Assembly: GCF_016714285.1 (NCBI RefSeq)
Contig: NZ_JADJNN010000002.1
Coordinates: forward strand, 333,001 to 397,000
Origin: Nannocystis sp.
GTDB lineage: Bacteria > Myxococcota_A > Polyangia > Nannocystales > Nannocystaceae
DNA length: 64,000 nt
Reading direction: 5' to 3'
Position numbers and translations under genes: made by a program. Shown piece by piece: positions 52,866 through 62,471 of the stretch. Within the stretch, counting starts at the first letter, position 1, and each line of letters starts with the position of its first letter. Under the pieces are notes generated by a model that made no database searches, was not told the DNA's origin, and saw only the letters and a list, made by a program, of their open reading frames with translations.

Positions 52866-53596
52866 CCGCTGCTCGTCTCTCGCTGTGTTTGGTGATCACC
52901 GTCGTCGCGTGCAAGCCAGAGCCCGCCGTGCAGCTCCCCGAGCCCACGCCGCCCGCCACCACACCTCCGCTCGAGCCAGCGGCGATCACCGACCTCTCGC
53001 CCGACCCAACCTCCGCTGTCGAGCCACCCGCGACCGACCCCCCGGGTGAGCCCACGCCCACGCCGAACACCGCCAGCGAGCCCACGCCTGCACCGATCGC
53101 CAGCGCGAGCGATCCGCTACCCGCCGCGCTCCACACCAAGATCGACGCGAAGTGCGGCAACGATCCCGGCGTTGGCACGGCCGCCAAGCCCTTCACCCTC
53201 AAGACTCCCGACGGCAAGGACATCAGCCTCGCGAGCTACCGCGGCAAGGTTGTCCTCCTCAACTTCTGGGGCACCTGGTGTAAGCCATGCCTCAAGGAGT
53301 TGCCGGAGTTCGACCGTCTGTACCGGCGCTACCGCAAGCACGGCCTCGTGCTCATCGCCATCGCCACCGACACCGAGCCGGCGAAGGTGCAAGAGTTCGC
53401 GACCCAGCGCAAGCTGGCCGCCAAGCTCGCTCTCGGCGGTGAGCCGCTCGCCGACCAGTACGAGAGCGGCAACTTCCCGTTCTCCTTCGTGATCGACGCC
53501 AAGGGCCAGATCCGCGGCTCATACCGCGGCTACAAGCCCGAGTGCGCCGGCAAGCTGGAGCAGGACATCCGCACCCAGCTCGAGCAGCGATCGTAG
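52862..53596 (+). CDS. TlpA-like thioredoxin-fold lipoprotein
   Basis: The 244-residue protein begins at GTG and has a lipoprotein signal (SLCLVITVVAC). A long Pro/Thr linker follows (residues about 20-90), then a thioredoxin domain with KVVLLNFWGTWCKPCLKELPEF, whose WCKPC site is redox active. A later cis-Pro region reads FPFSFVIDAKGQIRG. It would reduce or oxidise partner proteins in the periplasm, as TlpA/ResA do in cytochrome c maturation. The 4-bp overlap with argD is likely translational coupling rather than shared pathway. Confidence 0.9.
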   Translation: MTAARLSLCLVITVVACKPEPAVQLPEPTPPATTPPLEPAAITDLSPDPTSAVEPPATDPPGEPTPTPNTASEPTPAPIASASDPLPAALHTKIDAKCGNDPGVGTAAKPFTLKTPDGKDISLASYRGKVVLLNFWGTWCKPCLKELPEFDRLYRRYRKHGLVLIAIATDTEPAKVQEFATQRKLAAKLALGGEPLADQYESGNFPFSFVIDAKGQIRGSYRGYKPECAGKLEQDIRTQLEQRS

Positions 53597-53641
53597 CGCC
53601 CGCTTGTCGGCGCCCGGCGCATCGCTTACACATCGCGCTCT

Positions 53642-55063
53642 GTGCAACTGACCGACCTCGGCGACGCGCCGCCACGCCTCTTCAAACTCGGCCTCGAGTT
53701 GCCCCTGGTCCGCCGCGTGCTCGCGCTCGGCAGCTGGGTGATGCTGGCGATGATCACCCAGTTCTTCGTCAACGCCGCCGACAACTTCATGGTCGGGCGC
53801 CTCGACGACCACACCCTGGCGACCGCCTCGCAGGCCGCGCTCGGCCTGGGCATGCCCTTCTTCTGGGCCGTCGGCGGCTTCTTCTGCGCCGTCGCCTTCG
53901 GCACCCAGGCGATGACCGCCCGCCGCTTCGCCGAGGGTGAGCACGCCCGGGCCGGCCAGGTCCTGTGGAACTCGCTGCTAGTCGCCACCCTCGCGGGTCT
54001 GTTCGGCGGCGTGTTCGGCTGGCTCATCACCCCCGGCGCGATCGACTTCCTCGCCAAGGCCAGCCCGGAGCAGGCCGAGCTCGGGACCACCTACGCGCGC
54101 ATGCGCATGCTCGGCGTGCCGGCGATGGTCCTCACCTTCAGCTACAAGGCCTTCTTCGACGGCATCGGCCGCACCCGCGTGCACCTCTACGCCGCGCTGG
54201 TGATGAACCTGCTCAACATCGGCCTCAACTACCTGCTGATCTACGGCGCGCCCGCGCTCGGCATCCCGGCGATGGAGCTCAAGGGCGCCGGCCTGGCCTC
54301 GGCGATCAGCACCTACGTCGGCCTCTTCATCATGATCGGCATCAGCCTCGGCCCGGCCAGCCGTCGCTACAATTTCTACCGCTGGGCCCACACCCGCTGG
54401 GCGATCGTCCGCGACATCGTGCGCCTCATGTTGCCCTCGGGCTCGGCCACCGTGATCTTGATGGCCGGCTTCATGCTGTTCATGCGCTTCGTCGGTGAGC
54501 TCGACGCCGAGGCCGGCGGAAACACCTACTCCGCCGCCACCAAGGCGCTCATGGACACCGCCTCGCTCTGCTTCATGCCGGTGATCGCCCTCGGCACCGC
54601 CACCGCCACCGCCGTCAGCCAGAGCCTCGGCGCCGGCAAGCCCAACCTCGCCGCCCGCTACGGCTGGGAGTCGGTGCGCCTCGGCGTCTACGCGATGTTC
54701 GTGATCGCCACCATCTTCCTCCTGTTCCCGCAGGAGATCCTCCGCGTCTGGGCCCCGAACGACCCCGCCGTCGCCGAGGCCGGCGCCGCGGCCGTGCGCA
54801 TCGTCGCCGCCGGCCTGCCCGCCATGGTCGCCGGCCTCGTCCTCTCGCAGGCCCTCTACGGCGCTGGCGCCAACACCTACGTCATGGTCGTCGAGGGGGT
54901 CCTGCACTTCGGCGTGCTGGTGCCCCTCGCCTGGCTCCTCGGGCCCAGGCTCGGCTACGGCCTCGAGGGCGTGTGGCTCGCGGCCTGCCTCTACACGAAC
55001 CTCATGGGCCTGGCCATGGCCCTCAAATTCGCCGGCCGCAGCTGGCGCAGCATCCGTCTCTAA
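53642..55063 (+). CDS. MATE-family multidrug/cation efflux protein
   Basis: The 473-residue polytopic protein has about 12 membrane helices. It shows the two-fold MATE layout, with VMLAMITQFFVNAADNFMVGRL in the first half, LNIGLNYLLIYG at the centre and a repeated pattern in the second half. GTG start. MATE proteins export cationic drugs or organic compounds in exchange for Na+ or H+. The substrate is unknown. The next gene starts after a 119-bp gap. Confidence 0.88.
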   Translation: MQLTDLGDAPPRLFKLGLELPLVRRVLALGSWVMLAMITQFFVNAADNFMVGRLDDHTLATASQAALGLGMPFFWAVGGFFCAVAFGTQAMTARRFAEGEHARAGQVLWNSLLVATLAGLFGGVFGWLITPGAIDFLAKASPEQAELGTTYARMRMLGVPAMVLTFSYKAFFDGIGRTRVHLYAALVMNLLNIGLNYLLIYGAPALGIPAMELKGAGLASAISTYVGLFIMIGISLGPASRRYNFYRWAHTRWAIVRDIVRLMLPSGSATVILMAGFMLFMRFVGELDAEAGGNTYSAATKALMDTASLCFMPVIALGTATATAVSQSLGAGKPNLAARYGWESVRLGVYAMFVIATIFLLFPQEILRVWAPNDPAVAEAGAAAVRIVAAGLPAMVAGLVLSQALYGAGANTYVMVVEGVLHFGVLVPLAWLLGPRLGYGLEGVWLAACLYTNLMGLAMALKFAGRSWRSIRL

Positions 55064-55145
55064 AAGGCCCTTCGAACCTTCGCCGGGGCCGCCCGTTCGC
55101 CCGTGACACCCCTCGCACACGCGCGCCCACGAACCACGCCTGGTT

Positions 55146-55175
55146 TTGCCGCTTGCGCGACGGTTTCGCTATAGT
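55146..55175 (+). promoter_or_regulatory. Candidate promoter placing transcription start at the next ATG
   Basis: TTGCCG and TATAGT are spaced 18 bp, and the -10 ends only seven bases before the ATG of the beta-barrel gene. This would give a leaderless or nearly leaderless mRNA. It is a motif match only. Confidence 0.4.
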
Positions 55176-55182
55176 ACGGCCC

Positions 55183-56313
55183 ATGCGTCCTGGTCTCGTC
55201 TTGCTCGCGTCGTCCCTCGTGTTGCTCCCGTCCGTAGCCGCGGCCAGCCCCTTCGCCCGCGTCCATGCCTTGCAGGGACCACCCACCAGCTCCGCTCCGG
55301 CCACGCCGACCTCGTCAGACCCGTCGCTGCAGCCGACCAGCTCGAAGGCCCCGCCCTCCAAGGACCTCGTCGAGCCGGCGCCCACGCCCGTCGAGCAGCC
55401 CAAGGTCGAGCCCGAGCCCGAGCCCGAGCCCGTGATTCCGCCGCCGCCGGCCCCCGAGAAGTGGAACCGCCACGGCATCGGCATCCGCGGCGGCATCACG
55501 GTCATCCCCACCTTCGCCGTCCGCGGCTACGTGCAGAGCCTGACCAACGCGATGTGTCGCGGCAGCAGCATCCCCTCCGGTGCGCTCGGCGACAAGCTCA
55601 CCCGCGTCGGTGGCTGCAACTTCTACATCGGCGCCGAGTACATCTACCGCGCGTCGAAGGTCCTCGACATCGTCCCGGCCGTCACCTACGCCCGCATCAA
55701 GGCGCCCGACGGCCTGTGGCTCGACGACAGCGAGACCGACCCGATCACCGGCAAGCCCAAACTCGGGGCCGCCGACTACACTCAGGTCAACTTTAGCCAC
55801 GTCGGCCTGCAGGTCGACTTCATCGGCCGCGGCACCCTCATCAAGACCGCCGACTTCGCCTGGCAGCTCGGCGGCGGCGGCGGCATCGGCCTCGGCATCA
55901 TCACCGGCTTCGGCTTCCTGCAGACCCCGCTCGGCAACCCACCCGGCAGCCCCAGCGGCAACACCTGCAGCTCGATCGACGACTTCTCCGACTTCACCAA
56001 GTGCACCCCGCACTACCAGGACATGGAGGCCAACGGCAAAGCCTCGCCCGCGCAGGGCACCCTCTCGCTCGACAGCGAGGCCGGCGGCAACCCGTTCCGC
56101 TTCGCCAAGTGCACCAAGGACGGCTGCAACGGCGCCGACCTCGACGCGCTCGGCCGCAAGAAGGGCGTCAACCTCCCCGTGATCCCGATCGTCAACCTGC
56201 TGGTGACCACGCGCTTCATCATCAAGGACACCTTCGGCATCAACATCACCGGCGGCTGGCAGACCGGCTTCTACTTCGGCGGCAGCCTGCAGTACTTCTT
56301 CGGCCCCAAGTGA
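55183..56313 (+). CDS. Outer-membrane beta-barrel protein
   Basis: The 376-residue product has a signal peptide (LVLLASSLVLLPSVAAA) and a Pro/Glu-rich linker (residues about 30-90). Amphipathic strands follow (GIGIRGGITVIPTFAVRGYV, NFYIGAEYIYRASKVLDIVPA, VNFSHVGLQVDFIGRG, LVTTRFIIKDTFGINITGGW), ending in FYFGGSLQYFFGPK. Cys-rich loops near residues 270-320 suggest disulfides on the outside. I recognise no specific family. It is followed by a clear hairpin terminator. Confidence 0.7.
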   Translation: MRPGLVLLASSLVLLPSVAAASPFARVHALQGPPTSSAPATPTSSDPSLQPTSSKAPPSKDLVEPAPTPVEQPKVEPEPEPEPVIPPPPAPEKWNRHGIGIRGGITVIPTFAVRGYVQSLTNAMCRGSSIPSGALGDKLTRVGGCNFYIGAEYIYRASKVLDIVPAVTYARIKAPDGLWLDDSETDPITGKPKLGAADYTQVNFSHVGLQVDFIGRGTLIKTADFAWQLGGGGGIGLGIITGFGFLQTPLGNPPGSPSGNTCSSIDDFSDFTKCTPHYQDMEANGKASPAQGTLSLDSEAGGNPFRFAKCTKDGCNGADLDALGRKKGVNLPVIPIVNLLVTTRFIIKDTFGINITGGWQTGFYFGGSLQYFFGPK

Positions 56314-56340
56314 GCCGTCGTCGCCACGCTTGAGGGTCCC

Positions 56341-56367
56341 AGGGACAGGTCCGCTCGGCCTGTCCCT
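56341..56367 (+). terminator. Terminator-like hairpin
   Basis: AGGGACAGG and CCTGTCCCT form a perfect 9-bp stem over a 9-nt loop, 28 bp after the beta-barrel gene. The arms are the reversed order of the dispersed palindrome's halves (GACAG then CTGTC), which may be chance. Confidence 0.6.
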
Positions 56368-56420
56368 TCGTACATGTCTGATCGGACAGCGCCACTCGGG
56401 CGGCCCTTCGAACCAATAAA

Positions 56421-56504
<84 letters not shown>

Positions 56505-56528
56505 AAGATCCGGCGCTAGAGGCCGGAG

Positions 56529-56613
56529 CGGAGAGGGAGGGATTCGAACCCTCGGTAGCTTTCGCTACACATGATTTCCAATCATGCACCTTCGACCACT
56601 CGGACACCTCTCC
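56529..56613 (-). tRNA. tRNA-Ser (anticodon GGA)
   Basis: The gene folds as a class II tRNA: acceptor GGAGAGG/CCTCTCC, a D-arm with GTCCGAGTGG, anticodon loop TTGGAAA (GGA), a long variable arm GTAGCGAAAGCTAC and a T-arm GGTTCGAATCC. The 3' CCA is not encoded. Confidence 0.95.
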
Positions 56614-56671
56614 TTGGTCGCAGGCTTCCTGATTTACGAAGCTGTGGCTCTGTAGTTGACAGGAAGCTTGG

Positions 56672-56756
<85 letters not shown>

Positions 56757-56919
56757 AGTGGTCGGCCCTTCCGGCCCGACCGAGCGGGGGCGGACCATAG
56801 CAGAATTCCCCGAACCCCGAAGACCCCCACTTGAGGGATGTCTCACGCCTTCAGGGGTGCCTGCACACGCCACGACAGGCAAAACCGGCCATAACCGGGC
56901 CGACCGCCGGGAGAAACGC

Positions 56920-58977
56920 GTGAATCGACTCGCCGAGACCACCAGCCCGTACCTTCGCCAGCACGCCGATAACCCGGTCGACTGGTACGCGTGGGGCCCA
57001 GAGGCCTTCGCGCGCGCACGCGCCGAGGACCGCCCGGTGCTGCTCTCGGTCGGCTACGCCGCCTGTCACTGGTGTCACGTGATGGCCCACGAGTCCTTCG
57101 AGGACCCGGAGACCGCGGCGCTGATGAACGCCCGCTTCATCAACATCAAGGTCGACCGCGAGGAGCGGCCCGACATCGACGCGATCTACCAAAAGGTCGT
57201 GCAGCTCATGGGCCAGGGCGGAGGCTGGCCGCTCACCGTGTTCCTCACCCCCGACCAGCGACCCTTCTTCGGCGGGACCTACTTCCCGCCGCTGCCCAAC
57301 TACGGCCGCCCCTCGTTCCGCCAGGTCCTGCTCGCGCTCAGCGACCTCTGGCAGCAGCGCCGCGGCGAGCTCGACCAGCAGGTCGAGAACTTCAGCGAGG
57401 GCATGGCCGACCTGGCCCGCCTCGCCGACGAGGACAGCCGCCAGGTCTCGGTCCAGCACAGCCTCGCCGACGCCAACGCCCTCGACGAGGCTGCCCGCCA
57501 CCTGCTCCTCAAGGTCGACGGCGAGTGGGGCGGCTTCGGTCGCCAGCCCAAGTTCCCCAACCCCACCGCGCTCGAGCTGCTGCTGCAGGCCAGCCGATCG
57601 CCCGCGATCGACGTCGCCGAGCCGGCCGCCACCGCGGTTCTCCATACCCTCACGAAGATGCATCGCGGCGGCATCTACGACCACCTCCGCGGCGGCTTCG
57701 CCCGCTACAGCGTCGACCGCGTGTGGCTGGTGCCGCACTTCGAGAAGATGCTCTACGACAACGCCCAGCTGCTCGGCCTGTACGCCGAGGCCAGCCGCGT
57801 GTGGCCCGATCAGGGATTCCTGCGCGACGTGGTCGTCGAGACCGTCGCCTACCTGGTCGATGACATGCGCGACGCCAGCGGCGGCTTCCATGCCGCCACC
57901 GACGCGGACAGCGAGGGCGTCGAGGGCAAGTTCTTCTGCTGGACGCCGGCCCAGCTGTGCGAGGTGCTCGGCGACTCCCAGGCGGCCGAGCTCTTCGCCG
58001 AGATCCACGGGGTCACCGCGGCCGGCAACTTCGAGCACGGTCTGTCGATCCTCCACCTCCCGCGCAGCCTCGCCGATCAGGCCGCCACCCGCGAGCTCTC
58101 CGAGCCCGCACTGCGCGCCCGCCTCACCCCGCTGCGTGAGCGCCTGCTCGCGCACCGCTACACCCGCGTGCCACCGCTGCGCGACGACAAGCTGCTCACC
58201 GCCTGGAACGCACTGGCCGTCTCCGGCCTGCTCCGCGCCGTCGAGGCCGCCGAGTCCTGGGACCGCCCCGAGCTCGCCCGCGAGTGGCTCGCCCTCGCCG
58301 AGGCCGCCACCACCTACCTCGTCGAGCACCACATCACCGCCGACGGACGCGTGCTGCGGGCCGCCTTCGCCGGTCACACCCACACCCGCGGCTACGCCGA
58401 GGATCTCGGCGCTCTCGCCCGCGCCTGCCTCGACCTCCACGAGCACACTCTGGTCCCTCGCTGGTTGCAGTGCGCCCGCGACCTCGCGCACCACGCCCTC
58501 ACTCATCACGCCAGCTCGAGCGCCGGCTTCTACATGACCGCCGATGACGGCGAGGTGCTGATCGAGCGCAGCGAGTGCGAGCACGACTCGGCGCTCCCCA
58601 GCGGCCTCGGCCTGCTCGTCGAGGTGTTGCTGCGCCTCGACCTCAGCGACGCTGGCCCGCCCGGAGCTCGCGCGACGGCCGAGGCGGTGATGCACCGATA
58701 CCGCGGCGCGGTCGCCCAGCCCTTCGCCTACGCCAGCTTGCTCACCGCCTCACGCCACGCCACGCAAGCGGCGGTGCACGTCAAGCTGCTCGCCGAATCG
58801 CCGGCCGCCGCGGCCGATCTCGCGCGTCAGGCGCGGGCCGAACGGGCTGGCCTCGCGGCCCCGCTGAGCCTCCACTACGTCCACGCCGAGGGCCTCCCGG
58901 CCGCGATCGTGTGCCGCGGCCAGACCTGCAGCCTCCCGCTTCAGGACCCCGGTGCCCTCGTGTCGGCGCTACACTGA
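56920..58977 (+). CDS. Thioredoxin-domain protein of the YyaL (DUF255) family
   Basis: The 685-residue protein starts at GTG with GGGAG upstream. Residues 1-165 form the thioredoxin-like domain: RLAETTSPYLRQHADNPVDW, VGYAACHWCHVMAHESFEDP with a CHWC active site, and GGWPLTVFLTPD. The rest is an (alpha/alpha)-barrel-type glycoside-hydrolase-like region (VPHFEKMLYDNAQLL, DDKLLTAWNALAVSGLLRA). YyaL/SSP411-like proteins have no firm function. The cytoplasmic location is inferred from lack of a signal. Confidence 0.9.
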   Translation: MNRLAETTSPYLRQHADNPVDWYAWGPEAFARARAEDRPVLLSVGYAACHWCHVMAHESFEDPETAALMNARFINIKVDREERPDIDAIYQKVVQLMGQGGGWPLTVFLTPDQRPFFGGTYFPPLPNYGRPSFRQVLLALSDLWQQRRGELDQQVENFSEGMADLARLADEDSRQVSVQHSLADANALDEAARHLLLKVDGEWGGFGRQPKFPNPTALELLLQASRSPAIDVAEPAATAVLHTLTKMHRGGIYDHLRGGFARYSVDRVWLVPHFEKMLYDNAQLLGLYAEASRVWPDQGFLRDVVVETVAYLVDDMRDASGGFHAATDADSEGVEGKFFCWTPAQLCEVLGDSQAAELFAEIHGVTAAGNFEHGLSILHLPRSLADQAATRELSEPALRARLTPLRERLLAHRYTRVPPLRDDKLLTAWNALAVSGLLRAVEAAESWDRPELAREWLALAEAATTYLVEHHITADGRVLRAAFAGHTHTRGYAEDLGALARACLDLHEHTLVPRWLQCARDLAHHALTHHASSSAGFYMTADDGEVLIERSECEHDSALPSGLGLLVEVLLRLDLSDAGPPGARATAEAVMHRYRGAVAQPFAYASLLTASRHATQAAVHVKLLAESPAAAADLARQARAERAGLAAPLSLHYVHAEGLPAAIVCRGQTCSLPLQDPGALVSALH

Positions 58978-58985
58978 CCCGCGAC

Positions 58986-59267
58986 ATGCCTTACGTCGAG
59001 TACGCCTGCGAGGGCCGGCTCCTGTTTCGCACCGAGACCACCGAGGACGTCCAATTCGTCCCGCGGATCCACGAGGTCGTCGTCATCGACGACGCGCCCT
59101 ACCAGGTCGTCGACGTCGAGTACTGGGCGCGGCGCCTCGGCTCGAGCGACCGCCGCCTCGTGTGCCCCACGATCTATGTGATCCCCGTCAGCGCCAGCGA
59201 GTGGGAGCAACGCCTCGAGCGCCGCACGCCGCGGGCGCGCGAGGGCAAGCCTCCGGTCCGTTACTGA
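58986..59267 (+). CDS. Small protein of unknown function
   Basis: The 93-residue product (MPYVEYACEGRLLFRTETTE ...) is rich in beta-prone and charged residues, with a strand block VVVIDDAPYQVVDVEYWARR and a basic C-terminus. It starts eight bases after the YyaL-type gene and is probably in the same operon. No domain is recognised. Confidence 0.55.
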   Translation: MPYVEYACEGRLLFRTETTEDVQFVPRIHEVVVIDDAPYQVVDVEYWARRLGSSDRRLVCPTIYVIPVSASEWEQRLERRTPRAREGKPPVRY

Positions 59268-59336
59268 ATCGCGGCGTACTCGACAGCACCCGCCCCGGCG
59301 TGCGAGCGTAGCCGCAGGCCCGTGGGCCGCGCGCAT

Positions 59337-60383
59337 ATGAGCAGCACTCTGAGCATCGCCCTGGGTCTCGCCTTCATCGTGCTCGGCGTCACGGCGGTGA
59401 TGCTCCAGGCCTGGCTGTGGGGCTTCCCGATGGAGGGGAACCGCTCCACCGCCCCGCGCTTGTGGACCAACATCCACCGCCTCGTCGGCCTCTCCTTCGT
59501 CGCGATCTACATCACGATGATGATCTTCATGGTGCCGCGCCTGTGGCAGTACCAGGTCGAACTGCCGGCCCGCACGGTGATCCACGCGACCTGCGCCATC
59601 GTCATCGGCGTGCTGCTGCTGACCAAGCTGGCGATCATCCGCCTGTTCCCCCACTTCGCCGGCGCCTTGCCGGCGCTCGGCCTCGGCCTGCTGATCAACA
59701 CCGTGATCCTCGGCTCGCTCTCGCTGCCCTACGCATTGCGGGCCCACAGCATCTCCGGCGACACCCTCAGCCCGCAGAACCTCGACCGCGTGCGCGATGT
59801 GCTGACCGGGCTGTCGCTGCCCGAGGGCAGCAACCCCGCCGCGCTGGCCACCCCGCGCCGCCTCGAGGACGGCCGAGAGGTGCTCACTCGCAAGTGCACC
59901 GTCTGCCACGACATGCGCACGATCCTCGCCAAGCCGCGCAGCGGACCCGGCTGGTACAACGTCGTCCTGCGCATGGCCGAGAAGCCGATCATCATGGGCG
60001 ACCCGCTCGACGAGCGCGACCTCCCGGTCGTCACCGCCTACCTCGTCGCCATCACCCCCGACATGCAGCAGTCCGCCAAGGTGCGCATGAAGGCGATCAA
60101 CGACCAGGCCGAGCGCGCCGCCGGGGTCGCCGTGATGCCGATGGCCGAGGACACCGCGGCCGCCCCGGCCGCCTTTGACCTCGCCGCCGCCGAGACCCTG
60201 TACAAGGCCCGCTGCACCCAGTGCCACGACCAGGACGAGGTCACCGCCCACGGCGGCGACGACGAGGCCGGCTGGTCCAAGATCGTCAAGCGCATGGTCG
60301 AGAACGAGGGCGCCGAGGTCAACGAGGAGGACGCGCGCACGATCGTCCGCTTCCTCGCCGAGACGCGCAAGAAGACCGGCTGA
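59337..60383 (+). CDS. Membrane-bound di-haem c-type cytochrome
   Basis: The 348-residue protein has four N-terminal membrane helices (residues about 1-135), then two c-type haem sites: CTVCH near residue 187 and CTQCH near 292. Methionines downstream (for example VLRMAEKPIIM; IVKRMVENEG) are candidate axial ligands. The C-terminal haem region lies in the periplasm. It may carry electrons from the quinone pool; no oxidase partner is adjacent. The start ATG overlaps a CATATG and is favoured over an upstream in-frame codon. Confidence 0.88.
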   Translation: MSSTLSIALGLAFIVLGVTAVMLQAWLWGFPMEGNRSTAPRLWTNIHRLVGLSFVAIYITMMIFMVPRLWQYQVELPARTVIHATCAIVIGVLLLTKLAIIRLFPHFAGALPALGLGLLINTVILGSLSLPYALRAHSISGDTLSPQNLDRVRDVLTGLSLPEGSNPAALATPRRLEDGREVLTRKCTVCHDMRTILAKPRSGPGWYNVVLRMAEKPIIMGDPLDERDLPVVTAYLVAITPDMQQSAKVRMKAINDQAERAAGVAVMPMAEDTAAAPAAFDLAAAETLYKARCTQCHDQDEVTAHGGDDEAGWSKIVKRMVENEGAEVNEEDARTIVRFLAETRKKTG

Positions 60384-60396
60384 CCCAAGAGCCAGC

Positions 60397-61305
60397 TCAC
60401 CACAGCCCGCGCAGCACCAGCACCAGACCCCACACAAGCACCAGCAGGTGCCCCGCGCCCGCGGTCAGCAGCACGAAGCGCTCGCACTCCGTCCGGTTCT
60501 CGGCGTCCGCGCTGCCGAGCAGCGGCACCGCCATCGCCGCCATCACCAGCGCAGGCGCGGCCACCAGCGCCGTTCCCAAGAGCGACAGCCCGGGCAGCAC
60601 CCAGCTGCTCATCGCCGCCGCCATCGCCAGCAGCTCGAGCGCGTGCCGCCGCGCCACCCACTGCCCGCGTCGCACCGGATAGCTGCGCTTGTCGCTCGCG
60701 CGGTCCGAGGGCGCGTCGGGCAGCGCAGTCAAGATGTTCCCCACGTAGCCGAGCAGCAGCAGCGGCACCAGAGCCGGCCACACGAAGCCCGTGAGCGTCC
60801 CGGCCTGCAAGTAGTAGCCCGCGAGCGGCAACACCACACCGATCCCCAGCCCCTGCAGCAGCTCGCCGTGCCCGCGGTACGCCAGGCGCAGCGGCGGATG
60901 GTTGTAGGCCCACACCAACAGCGCCGTCGCCAGCGCGAAGGCCGGCGCCCACGGGCGGGATACCACCGCGAGCCCGACGCAGAACAGCACGAACACCGCG
61001 AGCATCACCAGCGCCGCGAGGCGCAGCGTCGCCGGTGCGAGTCGCCCCTCCGGCAACACGCGGGAGCCGCCGGAGAAGCGCGAGAAGGTGGTGTTGTGCG
61101 CGTCGGTCTCGCGATCGGCGAAGTCGTTGACGAACACGATCACCAGCTGCGCGAGCGTCCCGAACACCCCGGCGCAGTACAGGAGCCCCACGCTGAAGCG
61201 ACCGAGCACCGCGAAGGCCATCGCCTGGCCGAGCAGCAGCGGCAAGGCGATGTTGATCTGCGCGAGCGGGCGCGCCGCCTGAATCCACGCGGCCGGGTCG
61301 AACAT
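60397..61305 (-). CDS. UbiA-family prenyltransferase
   Basis: The 302-residue protein has about eight membrane helices and the two Asp-rich motifs of the superfamily: VNDFADRETD (binding the prenyl diphosphate through Mg2+) and DAPSDRASDKRS. Such enzymes attach prenyl chains to aromatic rings in menaquinone, ubiquinone, haem O or related pathways. The sequence pattern is closer to MenA/DHNA prenyltransferase than to CyoE, but this is not decisive. It converges with the cytochrome gene. Confidence 0.85.
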   Translation of the reverse strand: MFDPAAWIQAARPLAQINIALPLLLGQAMAFAVLGRFSVGLLYCAGVFGTLAQLVIVFVNDFADRETDAHNTTFSRFSGGSRVLPEGRLAPATLRLAALVMLAVFVLFCVGLAVVSRPWAPAFALATALLVWAYNHPPLRLAYRGHGELLQGLGIGVVLPLAGYYLQAGTLTGFVWPALVPLLLLGYVGNILTALPDAPSDRASDKRSYPVRRGQWVARRHALELLAMAAAMSSWVLPGLSLLGTALVAAPALVMAAMAVPLLGSADAENRTECERFVLLTAGAGHLLVLVWGLVLVLRGLW

Positions 61306-61451
61306 TGCGAGGCCCAGGCTAGATCAGCCGCGCGCCGAGAGATCTGCCGCGCGTGTGAGTCGACCGACGCACCGGCCTCGCAGCGCGCGGCCTCTCGTCG
61401 CATCGGGTTTGTCTTGTCCACCGACCTGAGCTACCTCCCCGGCTTCACATC

Positions 61452-62471
61452 GTGTTGTCAGGCCCAGATCCACTTCGTCACCTGCTCGATCGCCGCCTCC
61501 TCCTCTTCACCGGCAAGGGTGGGGTCGGCAAGTCGACCGTCGTGGCGGCGCTCGCAGCCGAGGCGGCGGCTCGTGGCTTGCGTCCGCTGATCGTCGAGCT
61601 CGGCCACCGCGCGACGATGCAGGGGATCTTCGCCGACATGGGCGCCACTCAGCCGATCGGCCACGAGCCCGTCCCGGTCACCGCCGACCGGACGATCTGG
61701 GCCGCCAACCTCGACTTCGAGGCCGCGATCGTCGACTACGTCGCCGACCAGGTGAAGCTTCGCAGCGTCGCCCGCACGATCGTCGGCAACCGCGCACTGC
61801 AGGGCCTGTTCCGGGCCGCGCCGGCGGTGCGGGAGATCGTCATGCTCAACAAGCTGCGCCTGTTCGAGCGCGCCGTGACCCGAGGTCGGCCGACCTGGGG
61901 CCCGATCCTCGTCGACCTCGACGCCACCGGCCACGCCCTCATGCTGCTCGAGATGCCGCGAGTGGTCGGTGAGCTCCTGGCCGACGGTCCCCTGCGCGGC
62001 CTCGTCGACGCCCTCACCGGCCTCTTCACCGACCCGGCGCGCACCCTCCTCAACCTCGTCACCCTGCCCGCCGAGATCCCCGTTCAGGAGACCCTCGAGC
62101 TCTACCACCGGCTGCGCCGTGAGCGTGGCGTTCCCTTTGGTGCATTGTTCGTCAACAACGTCCCGGCGTCGGCGATCGACGGCGAGCTGCGCTCGTATCT
62201 GCCTGAGCTCGCCGGGCTGGCTGCGCGGGAGGGTCTGCCCGATCTCTCCGCCGACGTGCTGCTCGCCGAGCAAGCCATCGCCCGCGACGAGCTCGTCCTT
62301 ACCCTGATTGCGCAGATGCAACACGAGGTCGACCTGCCGCTCGCCCTTCTGCCACGTCTCGCGCCGCACGAGTTCGACATCCCCGGTCTCCGGCGTCTCG
62401 GGCGCGCCGCTCTCAGCAGCCTCGCGGCCCCGCCATCGCCTGTCCAATGGGACATACAGGAGCAGGCGTGA
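61452..62471 (+). CDS. ArsA/Get3-like ATPase (first of a pair)
   Basis: The 339-residue protein starts at GTG. Its P-loop LLLFTGKGGVGKSTVVAALA has the deviant KGGVGKS motif with the intersubunit lysine. Switch-type regions follow, and the later LVDLDATGHALMLLEMPR matches ArsA switch II (D-x-x-P-T-G-H in the family; the Pro-Thr is Ala-Thr here). The length fits a single ArsA half. ArsA-like ATPases power arsenite extrusion or act as targeting factors; there is no ars gene nearby. The stop overlaps the next start (GTGA). Confidence 0.85.
   Translation: MLSGPDPLRHLLDRRLLLFTGKGGVGKSTVVAALAAEAAARGLRPLIVELGHRATMQGIFADMGATQPIGHEPVPVTADRTIWAANLDFEAAIVDYVADQVKLRSVARTIVGNRALQGLFRAAPAVREIVMLNKLRLFERAVTRGRPTWGPILVDLDATGHALMLLEMPRVVGELLADGPLRGLVDALTGLFTDPARTLLNLVTLPAEIPVQETLELYHRLRRERGVPFGALFVNNVPASAIDGELRSYLPELAGLAAREGLPDLSADVLLAEQAIARDELVLTLIAQMQHEVDLPLALLPRLAPHEFDIPGLRRLGRAALSSLAAPPSPVQWDIQEQA
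62440..62455. repeat. Dispersed palindrome, one mismatch
   Basis: CTGTC CAATGG GACAT lies in the last codons of the first ArsA-like gene (coding SPVQWDIQ), just before the second gene's start. Confidence 0.5.

Noticed and set aside
55064..56415. 13-bp direct repeat GGCCCTTCGAACC (55070 and 56402 regions)
   Set aside because: Two copies of a short GC-rich string in 1.3 kb, without flanking symmetry, are compatible with chance.
56851..58695. A 614-codon open frame on the minus strand opposite the YyaL-type gene
   Set aside because: High GC content leaves the third-position frame open; only the plus-strand frame has thioredoxin-family motifs.
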